NCBI GenBank assembly: GCA_036732755.1 | Contig: DAINBU010000094.1 | Span: 1 to 20,438, forward strand | DNA from: DASRRB01 sp036732755 | GTDB taxonomy: Bacteria > Planctomycetota > B15-G4 > SIAN01 | Reading direction: 5' to 3' | DNA length: 20,438 nucleotides | Shown here: one piece after another, positions 7,377-14,261 of the stretch | Numbering within the stretch: position 1 is the first letter of the stretch | How the letters are laid out: the number at the start of each line of letters is the position of its first letter | The notes under the pieces: model-generated | What the model saw: the letters and a program-made list of their open reading frames with translations, nothing else | Told to the model about the DNA's origin: nothing | Databases searched by the model: none | Program-made: the position numbers and the translations under genes

Positions 7377-8048
7377 TCAGGTCGCAGCTGGCGGCGTCGG
7401 TCCGGCCGCCGGCGGCGGCGCCGGAGGCTTCGCGGCGGGGGCGGCGGGCGCCGCGGGCGCAGCCGCCGGCGGCGCAGCAGCCGGCGGCGTCGGCTTCGCC
7501 GCCGCGGCGCCAGCGGCCGGCGCGGCACCCGTCGCCGGGGCCGCGGGCTTCGCCGGCGGCGTGACGATCCCGGCGGCGCGGTCGGACACGATCTTGTCGA
7601 CGGTCTTCTGCTCGGCGTCGGAGAGCCCGACGAAGGTGAGCAGGTCGAGGTTCAGCGTCGAGCGGTCGTCGGTGACCATCGCGTAGCGCGCCGTGCTCGA
7701 GCGCCGGTCCATGTGGATGCAGTCCTTCGGACAGACCTCCACGCACAGGTCGCAGAAGAGGCACTTGTTGTAGTCGATGCTGAACTGCTTCCAGGACAGG
7801 AACTTCTTCTCGACGCGGTCCGCCTCCATCTCGATGCACTCGACGGGGCAGATCTTCGCGCACTGGAAGCAGAGGATGCACGCCTCCTGGTCGAGCGTGT
7901 GGAAGCCGCGGTAGCCCTTCGGGATGACGCACTCCTCCCGCGGGTACTGCACGGTCGTCTCGGGCCGGCGCAGGTTCTTCCAGGTGACCTGCATGCCCTT
8001 CACCGTCGTTCTCACGGTGTCCACGATGTTGCGGACGTAGGTGATCAT
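7377..8048 (-). CDS. nuoI: NADH-quinone oxidoreductase subunit I with Ala/Pro-rich tail
   Basis: Peripheral subunit of complex I that carries two [4Fe-4S] clusters (the N6a/N6b type) and passes electrons towards NuoB. Two complete ferredoxin motifs are present: Cys57, 60, 63 and 67 in CILCFQCAKICP, and Cys96, 99, 102 and 106 in CLFCDLCVEVCP. Cys71 and Cys110 also fit the usual pattern, each closing the other half-site. The family core ends near residue 162. Residues 163-223 are an Ala/Pro/Gly/Lys tail of low complexity, absent from typical NuoI proteins of about 160-180 residues. The start at 8048 gives MITYVRNIVDTVRTTVKGMQ, a normal N-terminus, although the site before it (GAAGAAG) is a weak ribosome binding site. 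The gene lies 35 bases after nuoH. Confidence 0.96.
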   Translation of the reverse strand: MITYVRNIVDTVRTTVKGMQVTWKNLRRPETTVQYPREECVIPKGYRGFHTLDQEACILCFQCAKICPVECIEMEADRVEKKFLSWKQFSIDYNKCLFCDLCVEVCPKDCIHMDRRSSTARYAMVTDDRSTLNLDLLTFVGLSDAEQKTVDKIVSDRAAGIVTPPAKPAAPATGAAPAAGAAAAKPTPPAAAPPAAAPAAPAAPAAKPPAPPPAAGPTPPAAT

Positions 8049-8083
8049 GGTGGGCTTCTTCGTTGGTTCGCGGCGCCGGCCGA

Positions 8084-9211
8084 TCAGCCGATGCCCGGGA
8101 CGTAGCGGATGCCGTAGGCGACGTAGCAGGCCATCATCGTGAGCGCGACGAGCGTGATCGGGATCAGGTACTTGTAACCCATCACCATGACCTGATCGAC
8201 GCGCAGGCGCGGCAGCGTCCAGCGCATCCAGATCTGCACCCAGACCAGGAAGATCGTCTTCGCGAGGAAGACGCCGACCGCGAGCAGGTGGCCGACGAAT
8301 CCGAGCGTCGCGAAGTTGATCGAGAGCCACGGCAGCGGCTGCCAGCCGCCGAGGAAGACCGCCGTCGCCACCGCCGAGACGACGAACATCATCCCGTACT
8401 CTTCGAGGAAGAAGAACGAGAAGCGCAGCCCGGAGTACTCGGTGTGGAAGCCGGCGACGAGCTCCGACTCGGCCTCCGGCAGGTCGAACGGCGCGCGCTT
8501 GCACTCGGCGAGCGACGCCACGTAGTAGACGATGAACGCGACCAGCGTCCACGGGCTGTAGAGGGCGAGCCAGCCGTTCGGCGAGAGGTAGACCAGGCTC
8601 GCGGCCTTCAGGTCGCCGTCGGACGGCATGCACTGGAACTCGACGATCGAGCGCAGGCCGAGCGAACCGGTCACCAGCACCGGGATCATGAGCGCGAGCG
8701 CGCTCGGGATCTCGTAGGAGACGAGCTGCGCCGCCTCGCGCATCGCGCCGTAGAGCGACCACTTGTTGTTCGACGACCAGCCGGCCATCAGCACGCCGAT
8801 CACGCCGATCGCCGTGATCGCGATCACGAAGAAGACGCCGAGGTCGACGTCGACGACGTTGAACGCGGGCGAGAAGGGGATCGCGACGAAGGCCGCGAAC
8901 GCGCCGCAGAAGGCGACCGCCGGCGCGAACACGAACAGGAAGCGGTCGGCGTCCTTGGGGACGAGGTCCTCCTTGAACGCGAGCTTGAGCCCGTCGGCGA
9001 GCGACTGCAGCAGGCCGTGCGGCCCGACCTCCATCGGTCCGAGGCGGACCTGGAAGTCGGCCGAGGCCTTGCGCTCGAGCCAGACGCCGAACATCGCCCA
9101 GACCGAGATGAAGGCGACGATGAAGAGGACCGAGATCACGAGCGCGACGCCGAACGACGTGCCGGCCGCCCAGTGCCACGAGTCGCGGAACAGCGAGACG
9201 AGCGCGTCCAT
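8084..9211 (-). CDS. nuoH: NADH-quinone oxidoreductase subunit H
   Basis: ND1-like subunit that joins the membrane arm to the hydrophilic arm and forms part of the quinone chamber; 375 residues with about eight to nine membrane helices. Signature segments are ERKASADFQVRLGPMEVGP (46-64) followed by GLLQSLADGLKLAFKED (66-82), AMREAAQLVSYEIP (156-169), and the acidic loop RAPFDLPEAESELVAGF (239-255) that lines the quinone channel. The ATG at 9211-9209 shares one base with the nuoD stop codon (TGATG), so the two are almost certainly translationally coupled. In 14-gene nuo operons nuoE, F and G usually lie between nuoD and nuoH; here there is no room for them. Confidence 0.97.
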   Translation of the reverse strand: MDALVSLFRDSWHWAAGTSFGVALVISVLFIVAFISVWAMFGVWLERKASADFQVRLGPMEVGPHGLLQSLADGLKLAFKEDLVPKDADRFLFVFAPAVAFCGAFAAFVAIPFSPAFNVVDVDLGVFFVIAITAIGVIGVLMAGWSSNNKWSLYGAMREAAQLVSYEIPSALALMIPVLVTGSLGLRSIVEFQCMPSDGDLKAASLVYLSPNGWLALYSPWTLVAFIVYYVASLAECKRAPFDLPEAESELVAGFHTEYSGLRFSFFFLEEYGMMFVVSAVATAVFLGGWQPLPWLSINFATLGFVGHLLAVGVFLAKTIFLVWVQIWMRWTLPRLRVDQVMVMGYKYLIPITLVALTMMACYVAYGIRYVPGIG

Positions 9212-10425
9212 CAGCGATCCACCTCGCCGAGCACGATGTCGGTCGAGCCGATGATCGCGACGGCGTCGGCCAGCATGGTCCCCGGCAGCAGCTTCCCGAG
9301 GATCGAAAGGTTGCAGAAGGACGGTGCGCGGATGCGGCTGCGGTAGCTGTTCGGCTGCCCCTCGGAGATGAGGTAGTAACCGAGCTCGCCGCGCGGGTTC
9401 TCGGTCCCGAGGTAGCCCTCGCCCGGCTTGCTCTTGAAGGCGAGGTGGCGCACGTTCTTCGCCATGATCTCGCCGGCCGGCATCTGCGTGATCGCCTGGC
9501 GGACGATGCGCGCGCTCTCGCGCATCTCGAGGATGCGGACCCAGTAGCGGTCCCAGCAGTCGCCGACCTGGCCCTTGATGCCGGTGCCGATCGGGACGTC
9601 GAACTCGAAGCGGTCGTAGAGCAGGTAGGGCGCCTCGCGCCGCAGGTCGTAGCGCAGGCCCGAGCCGCGCAGCATCGGTCCCGTGATCCCGTAAGCGAGC
9701 GCGTCCTCGAGCGTGATGACGCCCACGTTCGCCGTGCGCTGCACGAAGATGTGGTTGTGCGTCAGCAGGTCGTTGAATTCGTCGAGGCGCGATTCGAACA
9801 GGTCGAGGAACTTCAGGATGTCGGGGATCCAGCCCTCGGGCGCGTCGCGCATCACGCCGCCGATGCGGATGAAGTTGTAGGTGAGGCGCGCGCCGCAGAT
9901 CCACTCGAGGATGCGCAGGATCTCCTCGCGCTCGCGGAAGGCGTAGAAGAACGGCGTGAATGCGCCGACGTCGAGCCCGTAGGTGCCGACCGCCATCAGG
10001 TGCGAGGCGATGCGGTTCAGCTCGACCGCGATGGTCCGGATGTACTGCGCGCGCTCCGGCACCTCGACCTCGGCGATGCGCTCGACCGCGAGGCAGTAGC
10101 CGAGGTTGTTGTTCATCGCCGCGAGGTAGTCGTAGCGGTCGGTGTAGGGCACGTACTGGATGTTCGTGACCGACTCGCCGATCTTCTCGGCGCAGCGGTG
10201 CAGGTAGCCGATGTCGGGGTCGGCCCGGGTCACGATCTCCCCGTCCACCCAGATCGCGACGCGCAGCACGCCGTGCGTCGAGGGGTGCTGCGGACCCATG
10301 TTGATCTGCAGCTCCTGCGTGCGCACGTCGACGTGCGTGTCGGGCGGGCGCAGCGGGTCGCCGGGGAGGATGAAGGTGCGCGCCGGCGACGACGACGAGG
10401 GGGCGGTGGTCACGGCGTCGGCCAT
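9211..10425 (-). CDS. nuoD: NADH-quinone oxidoreductase subunit D
   Basis: The 49-kDa-type subunit that forms the quinone-reduction site with NuoB and NuoH. The 404 residues fit the NuoD family. INMGPQHPSTHGVLR (41-55) carries the loop histidine near the quinone headgroup (His47/His51 region). GYLHR (73-77) and PYTDRYDYLAAM (93-104) follow and contain the expected tyrosines. The C-terminus ends in STDIVLGEVDR, the family's characteristic finish. The first 30 or so residues are Ser/Pro-rich and longer than in many homologues. The ATG at 10425 lies inside the end of nuoC, a 16-base overlap, with a GAGG site upstream. It is separate from NuoC, unlike the fused NuoCD of some proteobacteria. Conserved lineups place it in the hydrophilic connecting module. 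Confidence 0.97.
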   Translation of the reverse strand: MADAVTTAPSSSSPARTFILPGDPLRPPDTHVDVRTQELQINMGPQHPSTHGVLRVAIWVDGEIVTRADPDIGYLHRCAEKIGESVTNIQYVPYTDRYDYLAAMNNNLGYCLAVERIAEVEVPERAQYIRTIAVELNRIASHLMAVGTYGLDVGAFTPFFYAFREREEILRILEWICGARLTYNFIRIGGVMRDAPEGWIPDILKFLDLFESRLDEFNDLLTHNHIFVQRTANVGVITLEDALAYGITGPMLRGSGLRYDLRREAPYLLYDRFEFDVPIGTGIKGQVGDCWDRYWVRILEMRESARIVRQAITQMPAGEIMAKNVRHLAFKSKPGEGYLGTENPRGELGYYLISEGQPNSYRSRIRAPSFCNLSILGKLLPGTMLADAVAIIGSTDIVLGEVDR

Positions 10426-10940
10426 GGCGGGTCGACCTCGAGGTTGATGTCGCGGTACGCCTTGGGGTAGGCGTAGTCCTTCCGCAGCGGATGGCCCTCC
10501 CAGTCGTCCGGCAGCAGGATGCGCCGCAGGTCGGGATGGCCCTTGAACGTGATGCCGACCAGGTCGAAGGTCTCGCGCTCGTGCCAGTCGGCGGCGGGCC
10601 AGATCGCGCTCACCGAGTCGACCGTCGGGTCGCCGATCGGCAGCTTGACCTTGAACGCCAGCAGCGCGCGGTTCTTGACCGAGCGCACGTGGTAGATCAG
10701 CTCGAAGCCCGGCTCGCGCACCACGACGCCCTTCGCGTCGCGCTTCTCGATCATGTGCGTGCCGGTGACCATGATGAGCAGGTCGAAAGCGAGGTGGCGC
10801 GCGTCGCGCAGGTGGCGGGCGACCTTCACGAGCTGCTCGCGCGGGACGACGATGGCCGGGTCCTTGGGTCCTTCGAACAGCGAGAGCCCGGCGCCGAGCC
10901 CGTCCTTCTCGAGCGCCTGCTTGATCTCCTGCGTCGTCAC
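10410..10940 (-). CDS. nuoC: NADH-quinone oxidoreductase subunit C
   Basis: The 30-kDa-type subunit of complex I, a scaffold in the connecting module without cofactors; 176 residues. The family signature is complete near the C-terminus: WPAADWHERETFDLVGITF (114-132) followed by GHPDLRRILLPDDWEGHPLR (134-153) and KDY. The start is the GTG at 10940, which overlaps the nuoB stop by four bases (GTGA). GGGAG lies six bases upstream inside nuoB, so expression is probably coupled to nuoB. The frame is open far upstream through nuoB and nuoA, but those residues are off-frame translation. The C-terminus overlaps the beginning of nuoD. Confidence 0.95.
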   Translation of the reverse strand: MTTQEIKQALEKDGLGAGLSLFEGPKDPAIVVPREQLVKVARHLRDARHLAFDLLIMVTGTHMIEKRDAKGVVVREPGFELIYHVRSVKNRALLAFKVKLPIGDPTVDSVSAIWPAADWHERETFDLVGITFKGHPDLRRILLPDDWEGHPLRKDYAYPKAYRDINLEVDPPWPTP

Positions 10941-11545
10941 GCCTTGCTCCCGGCGGGGAGCGGGACGGGCGGCGGCGCGGCGGGGCGCACGGTCGGGTCG
11001 AGGATGCCGACGGTGCCCGGCGAGACCGAGACGCCGGCGAGGTCGGGCGTGCCGTCCAGGCCGCGCGTGAGGACGCGCTTCGCGCGGATCTTCCGCTGCA
11101 GGAAGCGGATGCCCTCGATGATCGCCTCGGGGCGCGGCGGGCAGCCCGGCACGTGCACGTCGACCGGCACGAACTTGTCGATGCCCTTCACGACGTTGTA
11201 GCCGTGCTTCCAGTACGGTCCGCCGCCGACCGTGCAGGCGCCCATCGCCATCACGTACTTGGGCTCGGGCATCTGGTCGTAGAGGCGCCGGACGACCAGC
11301 GCCATCTTCGCGTTGACCGTGCCCGCGACGATCATCAGGTCGGCCTGGCGCGGCGTGGCGCGGAAGGCCCCGGCGCCGAACCGGTCGAGGTCGAACTTGC
11401 TCGCGCCCACCGCCATCATCTCGATGGCGCAGCACGCGATGCCGAAGGTCATCGGCCAGAGCGACGACTCGCGCCCCCAGTCGATCGCCGCGTCGGCGAG
11501 CTTGAGGAAGTGGATGTCGGGGAGGCTGCGCTCGAAAAGTCCCAT
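10937..11545 (-). CDS. nuoB: NADH-quinone oxidoreductase subunit B
   Basis: Holds the terminal [4Fe-4S] cluster N2, which donates electrons to quinone. All four ligands are visible: the adjacent pair Cys38-Cys39 in TFGIACCAIEMMAVGASKFD (33-52), Cys104 in MAMGACTVGGGPYW (99-112) and Cys135 in DVHVPGCPPRPEAIIEGI (129-146). The protein has 202 residues, within family range, and its last 18 or so are a Pro/Ala-rich tail. The ATG at 11545 has AGGAG six bases upstream, an excellent ribosome binding site. It starts 21 bases after nuoA and overlaps nuoC by four bases. Confidence 0.97.
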   Translation of the reverse strand: MGLFERSLPDIHFLKLADAAIDWGRESSLWPMTFGIACCAIEMMAVGASKFDLDRFGAGAFRATPRQADLMIVAGTVNAKMALVVRRLYDQMPEPKYVMAMGACTVGGGPYWKHGYNVVKGIDKFVPVDVHVPGCPPRPEAIIEGIRFLQRKIRAKRVLTRGLDGTPDLAGVSVSPGTVGILDPTVRPAAPPPVPLPAGSKA

Positions 11546-11566
11546 CGCCGGCTCCTGTGCCGCGGT

Positions 11567-12142
11567 TCAGTGGTGGCCAGGCCCGTGGTGCTCGTGCACC
11601 GCGGCGTGGTGGGTCGGCGCGATCGAGTCGGAGACGGCGGCGACCACCTCTTCCGCCTCGACCTCGGCGGTCGTCTCGGCTTCGTGCGCGCCGGGCAGCG
11701 GGAGCACCGGCGCGACGCCGGCCGTCCGCACGAGGCCGCGCTGCTCCGTCAGCGACTTGACCCAGTCGATGTCGCCCTTCACCCAGACGTAGGCGAGGCC
11801 GAGGGCGAGCACGCCGACGAAGAGGAGCCCCTCGACCAGCGCGACGCCGGTCATCGGGTGGCCGGCCGGGTCGCGCAGCGAGCGGAACACCTTCGCCCAC
11901 GGAAACATGAGGACCGCCTCGACGTCGAACACCACGAAGATCAGCGCGTCGGTGTAGAAGCGCAGGTCGAAGCAGACGTGCGCGTCGCCGATCGGGTCGA
12001 CGCCGCACTCGTACGGCACCTCCTTGGCGACGGACGGCTTGCGCGGCCGCAGCAGCGTCAGCATCACCATGGGCGCCGCGACCATCGCCACGCCGACCAG
12101 GAGGAAGATCAGCGCGACCTGGTAGTGCTCGAGAACGTTCAT
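11567..12142 (-). CDS. nuoA: NADH-quinone oxidoreductase subunit A with His-rich tail
   Basis: ND3-like three-helix membrane subunit, first gene of the nuo cluster. The core, about residues 1-135, has helices near 9-30, 66-86 and 98-120. The conserved loop EVPYECGVDPIGDA (41-54) carries the family cysteine (Cys46), followed by FDLRFYTDALIFVVFDVEA (58-76). The extra C-terminal part, about 136-191, is unusual: first an Ala/Glu/Val segment, then a short histidine-rich end with seven His in the last 14 residues. Most NuoA proteins stop at 120-145. I start at the ATG at 12142 because GAGGA lies nine bases upstream and the protein then begins MNVLEHYQVALIFLL. Further upstream the open frame has no family character. 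Confidence 0.95.
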   Translation of the reverse strand: MNVLEHYQVALIFLLVGVAMVAAPMVMLTLLRPRKPSVAKEVPYECGVDPIGDAHVCFDLRFYTDALIFVVFDVEAVLMFPWAKVFRSLRDPAGHPMTGVALVEGLLFVGVLALGLAYVWVKGDIDWVKSLTEQRGLVRTAGVAPVLPLPGAHEAETTAEVEAEEVVAAVSDSIAPTHHAAVHEHHGPGHH

Positions 12143-12290
12143 CGCCGGGCTTCCTCGCCAGAGCTCGCGGTGGCGCGCGCCACGCCAGTGCGAACGGGGA
12201 GGAATCGCAAAGCCCCGTCCGATCGCCGCGCGGCGCCGCGCACCCCCGCCGCCGGGAAGGCGAGAGCGGGGAGTCGCCGCCGGTCGTCGC

Positions 12291-12314
12291 GGGCGCGGCT
12301 TCTTTCCCGCGCCC
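12291..12314 (-). promoter_or_regulatory. 8-pair hairpin in the presumed nuo leader
   Basis: GGGCGCGG (12291-12298) and CCGCGCCC (12307-12314) are perfectly complementary around an eight-base loop. On the nuo transcript the loop reads GAAAGAAG. It lies about 150 bases before nuoA. No T-run follows, so it is a structured leader element rather than a clear terminator. Confidence 0.35.
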
Positions 12315-12480
12315 CCCGGAGGTTTCCACGCTGTCCCGTCGCGCGGCGTGCGTCCCGACCCGAGGCGGACGCGGCGCATCGAGCCGACGCACCGGCTGTC
12401 GACGCGCCCTTCTCCCCCGGGACGGAAAGGCGGCGCAGCATAGCAGTGGCGCGCGCGCCGATCGTGCGCCCGGAACGACG

Positions 12481-12510
12481 AAAAAAGCGGGCGGCGCCGG
12501 CTGCGGCCGG
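12481..12510 (-). terminator. Weak terminator candidate after btuD
   Basis: Directly after the btuD stop codon the minus strand has a five-pair stem (arms 12506-12510 and 12497-12501, four-base loop). Ten GC bases then precede a run of six T (12486-12481). The T-run is unusual for this DNA, but its distance from the stem is longer than in classical intrinsic terminators. Confidence 0.3.
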
Positions 12511-13290
12511 TCAGGCCGGCACCGCGACCGGGATCGCGAGCTCGGGGTGGGGGAAGACGCGGAACGGGATGCCGTAGGCCGCGGCGAGGTGGTCGGCCGT
12601 GATCACGTCGCGCGGGCTGCCGAGCGCGATCGGCCGCTCCGGCCCGAGCAGCAGGATGCGATCGGCGTAGCGCGCCGCGAGGTTCGGCTCGTGCAGCACC
12701 GCGACCGCCGCGATGGCGCGCTCGGTCGCGAGCCCGCGCAGCGTCGCCATGACGTTCACCTGCCGGCCCGGGTCGAGGTGCGCCGTCGGCTCGTCGAGCA
12801 GCACGAGCTCGGGCTCCTGCGCGAGCGCGCGCGCGAGCAGGACGCGCTGCCGCTCGCCCGCCGACAGCTCGTTGATGCCGCGCGCGAGCAGTCCGTCGAT
12901 GCCGGTGATCACGACCGCGCGCGCGATGGCGCGGCGGTCGTCGTCGCTCTCGCGGCCGAAGAGCCCCTGGTGGGGGTAGCGGCCGAGCGCGACGACGGCG
13001 GAGGCGGGGAAGTCGTAGGGCAGCGGCTCCGACTCGGGCAGGACGGCGAGCAGCCGCGCGCGCGCGCGGGCCGGCCGCGCCGCGGGCGGCAGGCCGCGCA
13101 CGCGCACCTCGCCGCCGAGCGGCTCGAGGTCGCCCGCGATCACCTTCAGCAGCGAGCTCTTGCCCACGCCGTTCGCGCCGAGCACCGCGACGATCTCGCC
13201 CGTCTCGACGGTGAACGAGACGTCGCGCACCAGGACGCGGCCCGCGACGCCGATGGTCGCGCCCGCGAGCTCGAGCAGCGGCGCGCTCAC
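12511..13290 (-). CDS. btuD: ABC importer ATPase, cobalamin/heme/siderophore family
   Basis: Cytoplasmic ATPase of a type II ABC importer; 259 residues. Walker A is GANGVGKSS (38-46), the signature LSAGERQRVLLARAL (142-156), Walker B LVLLDEP (162-168, catalytic Glu167), and the switch histidine His200 in VLHEPN. At the Q-loop, where homologues read LPQ, this protein has LPES with Glu86, a departure from the family rule. PASAVVALGRYPHQG (95-109) resembles the HmuV/BtuD branch. The GTG start at 13290 overlaps the btuC stop by four bases (GTGA). The partner proteins make a B12 importer the best guess, with heme or ferric siderophore as the alternative. The sequence alone cannot separate these. 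Confidence 0.85.
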   Translation of the reverse strand: MSAPLLELAGATIGVAGRVLVRDVSFTVETGEIVAVLGANGVGKSSLLKVIAGDLEPLGGEVRVRGLPPAARPARARARLLAVLPESEPLPYDFPASAVVALGRYPHQGLFGRESDDDRRAIARAVVITGIDGLLARGINELSAGERQRVLLARALAQEPELVLLDEPTAHLDPGRQVNVMATLRGLATERAIAAVAVLHEPNLAARYADRILLLGPERPIALGSPRDVITADHLAAAYGIPFRVFPHPELAIPVAVPA

Positions 13291-14261
13291 GGAGGCGGCT
13301 CGGGCGCGACGACGTCGCGCTCCGCGCTGCGCCGGCGCAGCAGCAGCAGGAAGTAGGGCCCGCCGCACAGCGCCGTGATCGCCCCGAGCGAGAGGGTCTG
13401 CGGCGCGGCGGCGGTCCTCGCGACCGCGTCGGCGAGGATGAGGAAGGACGCGCCGCCGAGCGCGCACGCCGGCAGCAGGCGGCGGTGGTCGTTGCCGACG
13501 AGGCGGCGCGCCATGTGGGGGACGATGAGGCCGACGAATCCGATCAGGCCCGAGACCGCGACGATCGCGCCGACCATCGCCGCCGAGAGCAGGCAGAAGG
13601 CGAGCTTCATGCGATCGACGTCGACGCCGAGGTGACGCGCGGTCGACTCGCCCATCGCGAACGCGTTCAGCGCGCGCGCGACGACCTGGCCGAGGAGCAC
13701 GCACGGCACGACGACCGCGGCGGTCATCGCGATGAACCGCCAGCGCGACTCCTGCAGGCTTCCCATCAGGAAGAGCATCGCCGTCGTCGCCTGGTAGGGG
13801 CGCAGCGTGAAGTAGAGCAGGATGACCGCCGAGCCGAGCGTGCTCACGGTGATGCCGGCGAGCAGCAGCGTCTGCACCGGCATGCGCCGTCCGGTGCGCG
13901 CGATGCGCAGCACGGCGAGGATCGCCGCGAACGCGCCGAGCGACGCGAAGACGAAGACGAGCGGCGAGCCCGATCCGATGCCGAGCCAGTAGCTCGCCAC
14001 GACGCCGACCGCCGCGCCGCTCGACGCGCCGAGCACGAAGGGGTCGGCGAGCGGGTTGCCCGACATCGCCTGCAGCACGGCGCCGGTGGTCGCGAGGCCG
14101 GCGCCGACGACGGCGGCGAGCACGACGCTGGACAGTCGGATCTCGACCACGAATTCGTTCCAGCCGAGGGTCGGTCCGCACGCGAGCCCGATCGCGGCCG
14201 CCGCCGCGAGCAGCGCGACGAGCAGGAGCAGCAGCTTCGGCAGCGAGCGCACGCGCGTCAT
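13287..14261 (-). CDS. btuC: ABC importer permease, FecCD/BtuC family
   Basis: Membrane permease of the importer; 324 residues with about ten hydrophobic helices. The FecCD family marks are GAVLQAMSGNPLADPFVLGA (60-79) followed by SSGAAVG. Further on come the coupling-helix region FAMGESTARHLGVDVDRMK and SGLIGFVGLIVPHMARRLVG. It works as a homodimer with two copies of the ATPase to move a large metal chelate from the periplasm into the cytoplasm. The ATG at 14261 overlaps the stop of the binding-protein gene by four bases (ATGA), and its own stop overlaps the ATPase gene. The family is certain; substrate is inferred from the binding protein. Confidence 0.88.
   Translation of the reverse strand: MTRVRSLPKLLLLLVALLAAAAAIGLACGPTLGWNEFVVEIRLSSVVLAAVVGAGLATTGAVLQAMSGNPLADPFVLGASSGAAVGVVASYWLGIGSGSPLVFVFASLGAFAAILAVLRIARTGRRMPVQTLLLAGITVSTLGSAVILLYFTLRPYQATTAMLFLMGSLQESRWRFIAMTAAVVVPCVLLGQVVARALNAFAMGESTARHLGVDVDRMKLAFCLLSAAMVGAIVAVSGLIGFVGLIVPHMARRLVGNDHRRLLPACALGGASFLILADAVARTAAAPQTLSLGAITALCGGPYFLLLLRRRSAERDVVAPEPPP

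Larger units (their letters stand above)
12143..12510 (-). other. Non-coding gap between btuD and nuoA
   Basis: These 368 bases carry no convincing gene; open frames here are Arg/Ala-rich with no family character. The part nearest btuD holds a T-run on the minus strand. The part nearest nuoA holds an 8-pair hairpin. TATGCT (12442-12437 on the minus strand) is the best -10-like hexamer for the nuo operon, but I find no matching -35, so the nuo promoter is not located. If it is real, the nuo leader would be close to 290 bases long. Confidence 0.5.

Noticed and set aside
2558..7528. A minus-strand open frame of about 1,650 codons spanning several nuo genes
   Set aside because: It is Arg/Ala/Pro-rich off-frame translation of nuoJ to nuoN. 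The true frames carry all family motifs.
4435..7686. A plus-strand open frame of more than 1,000 codons opposite nuoL, nuoK and nuoJ
   Set aside because: It is made almost only of Arg, Glu, Asp, Ala, Val and His with no motif. This is the expected mirror of GC-rich membrane genes whose codons end in G or C.
12139..12441. A 100-codon minus-strand frame upstream of nuoA
   Set aside because: It is rich in Arg, Ala and Gly, has no motif and no ribosome binding site, and overlaps nuoA by four bases out of frame; I treat it as leader DNA.
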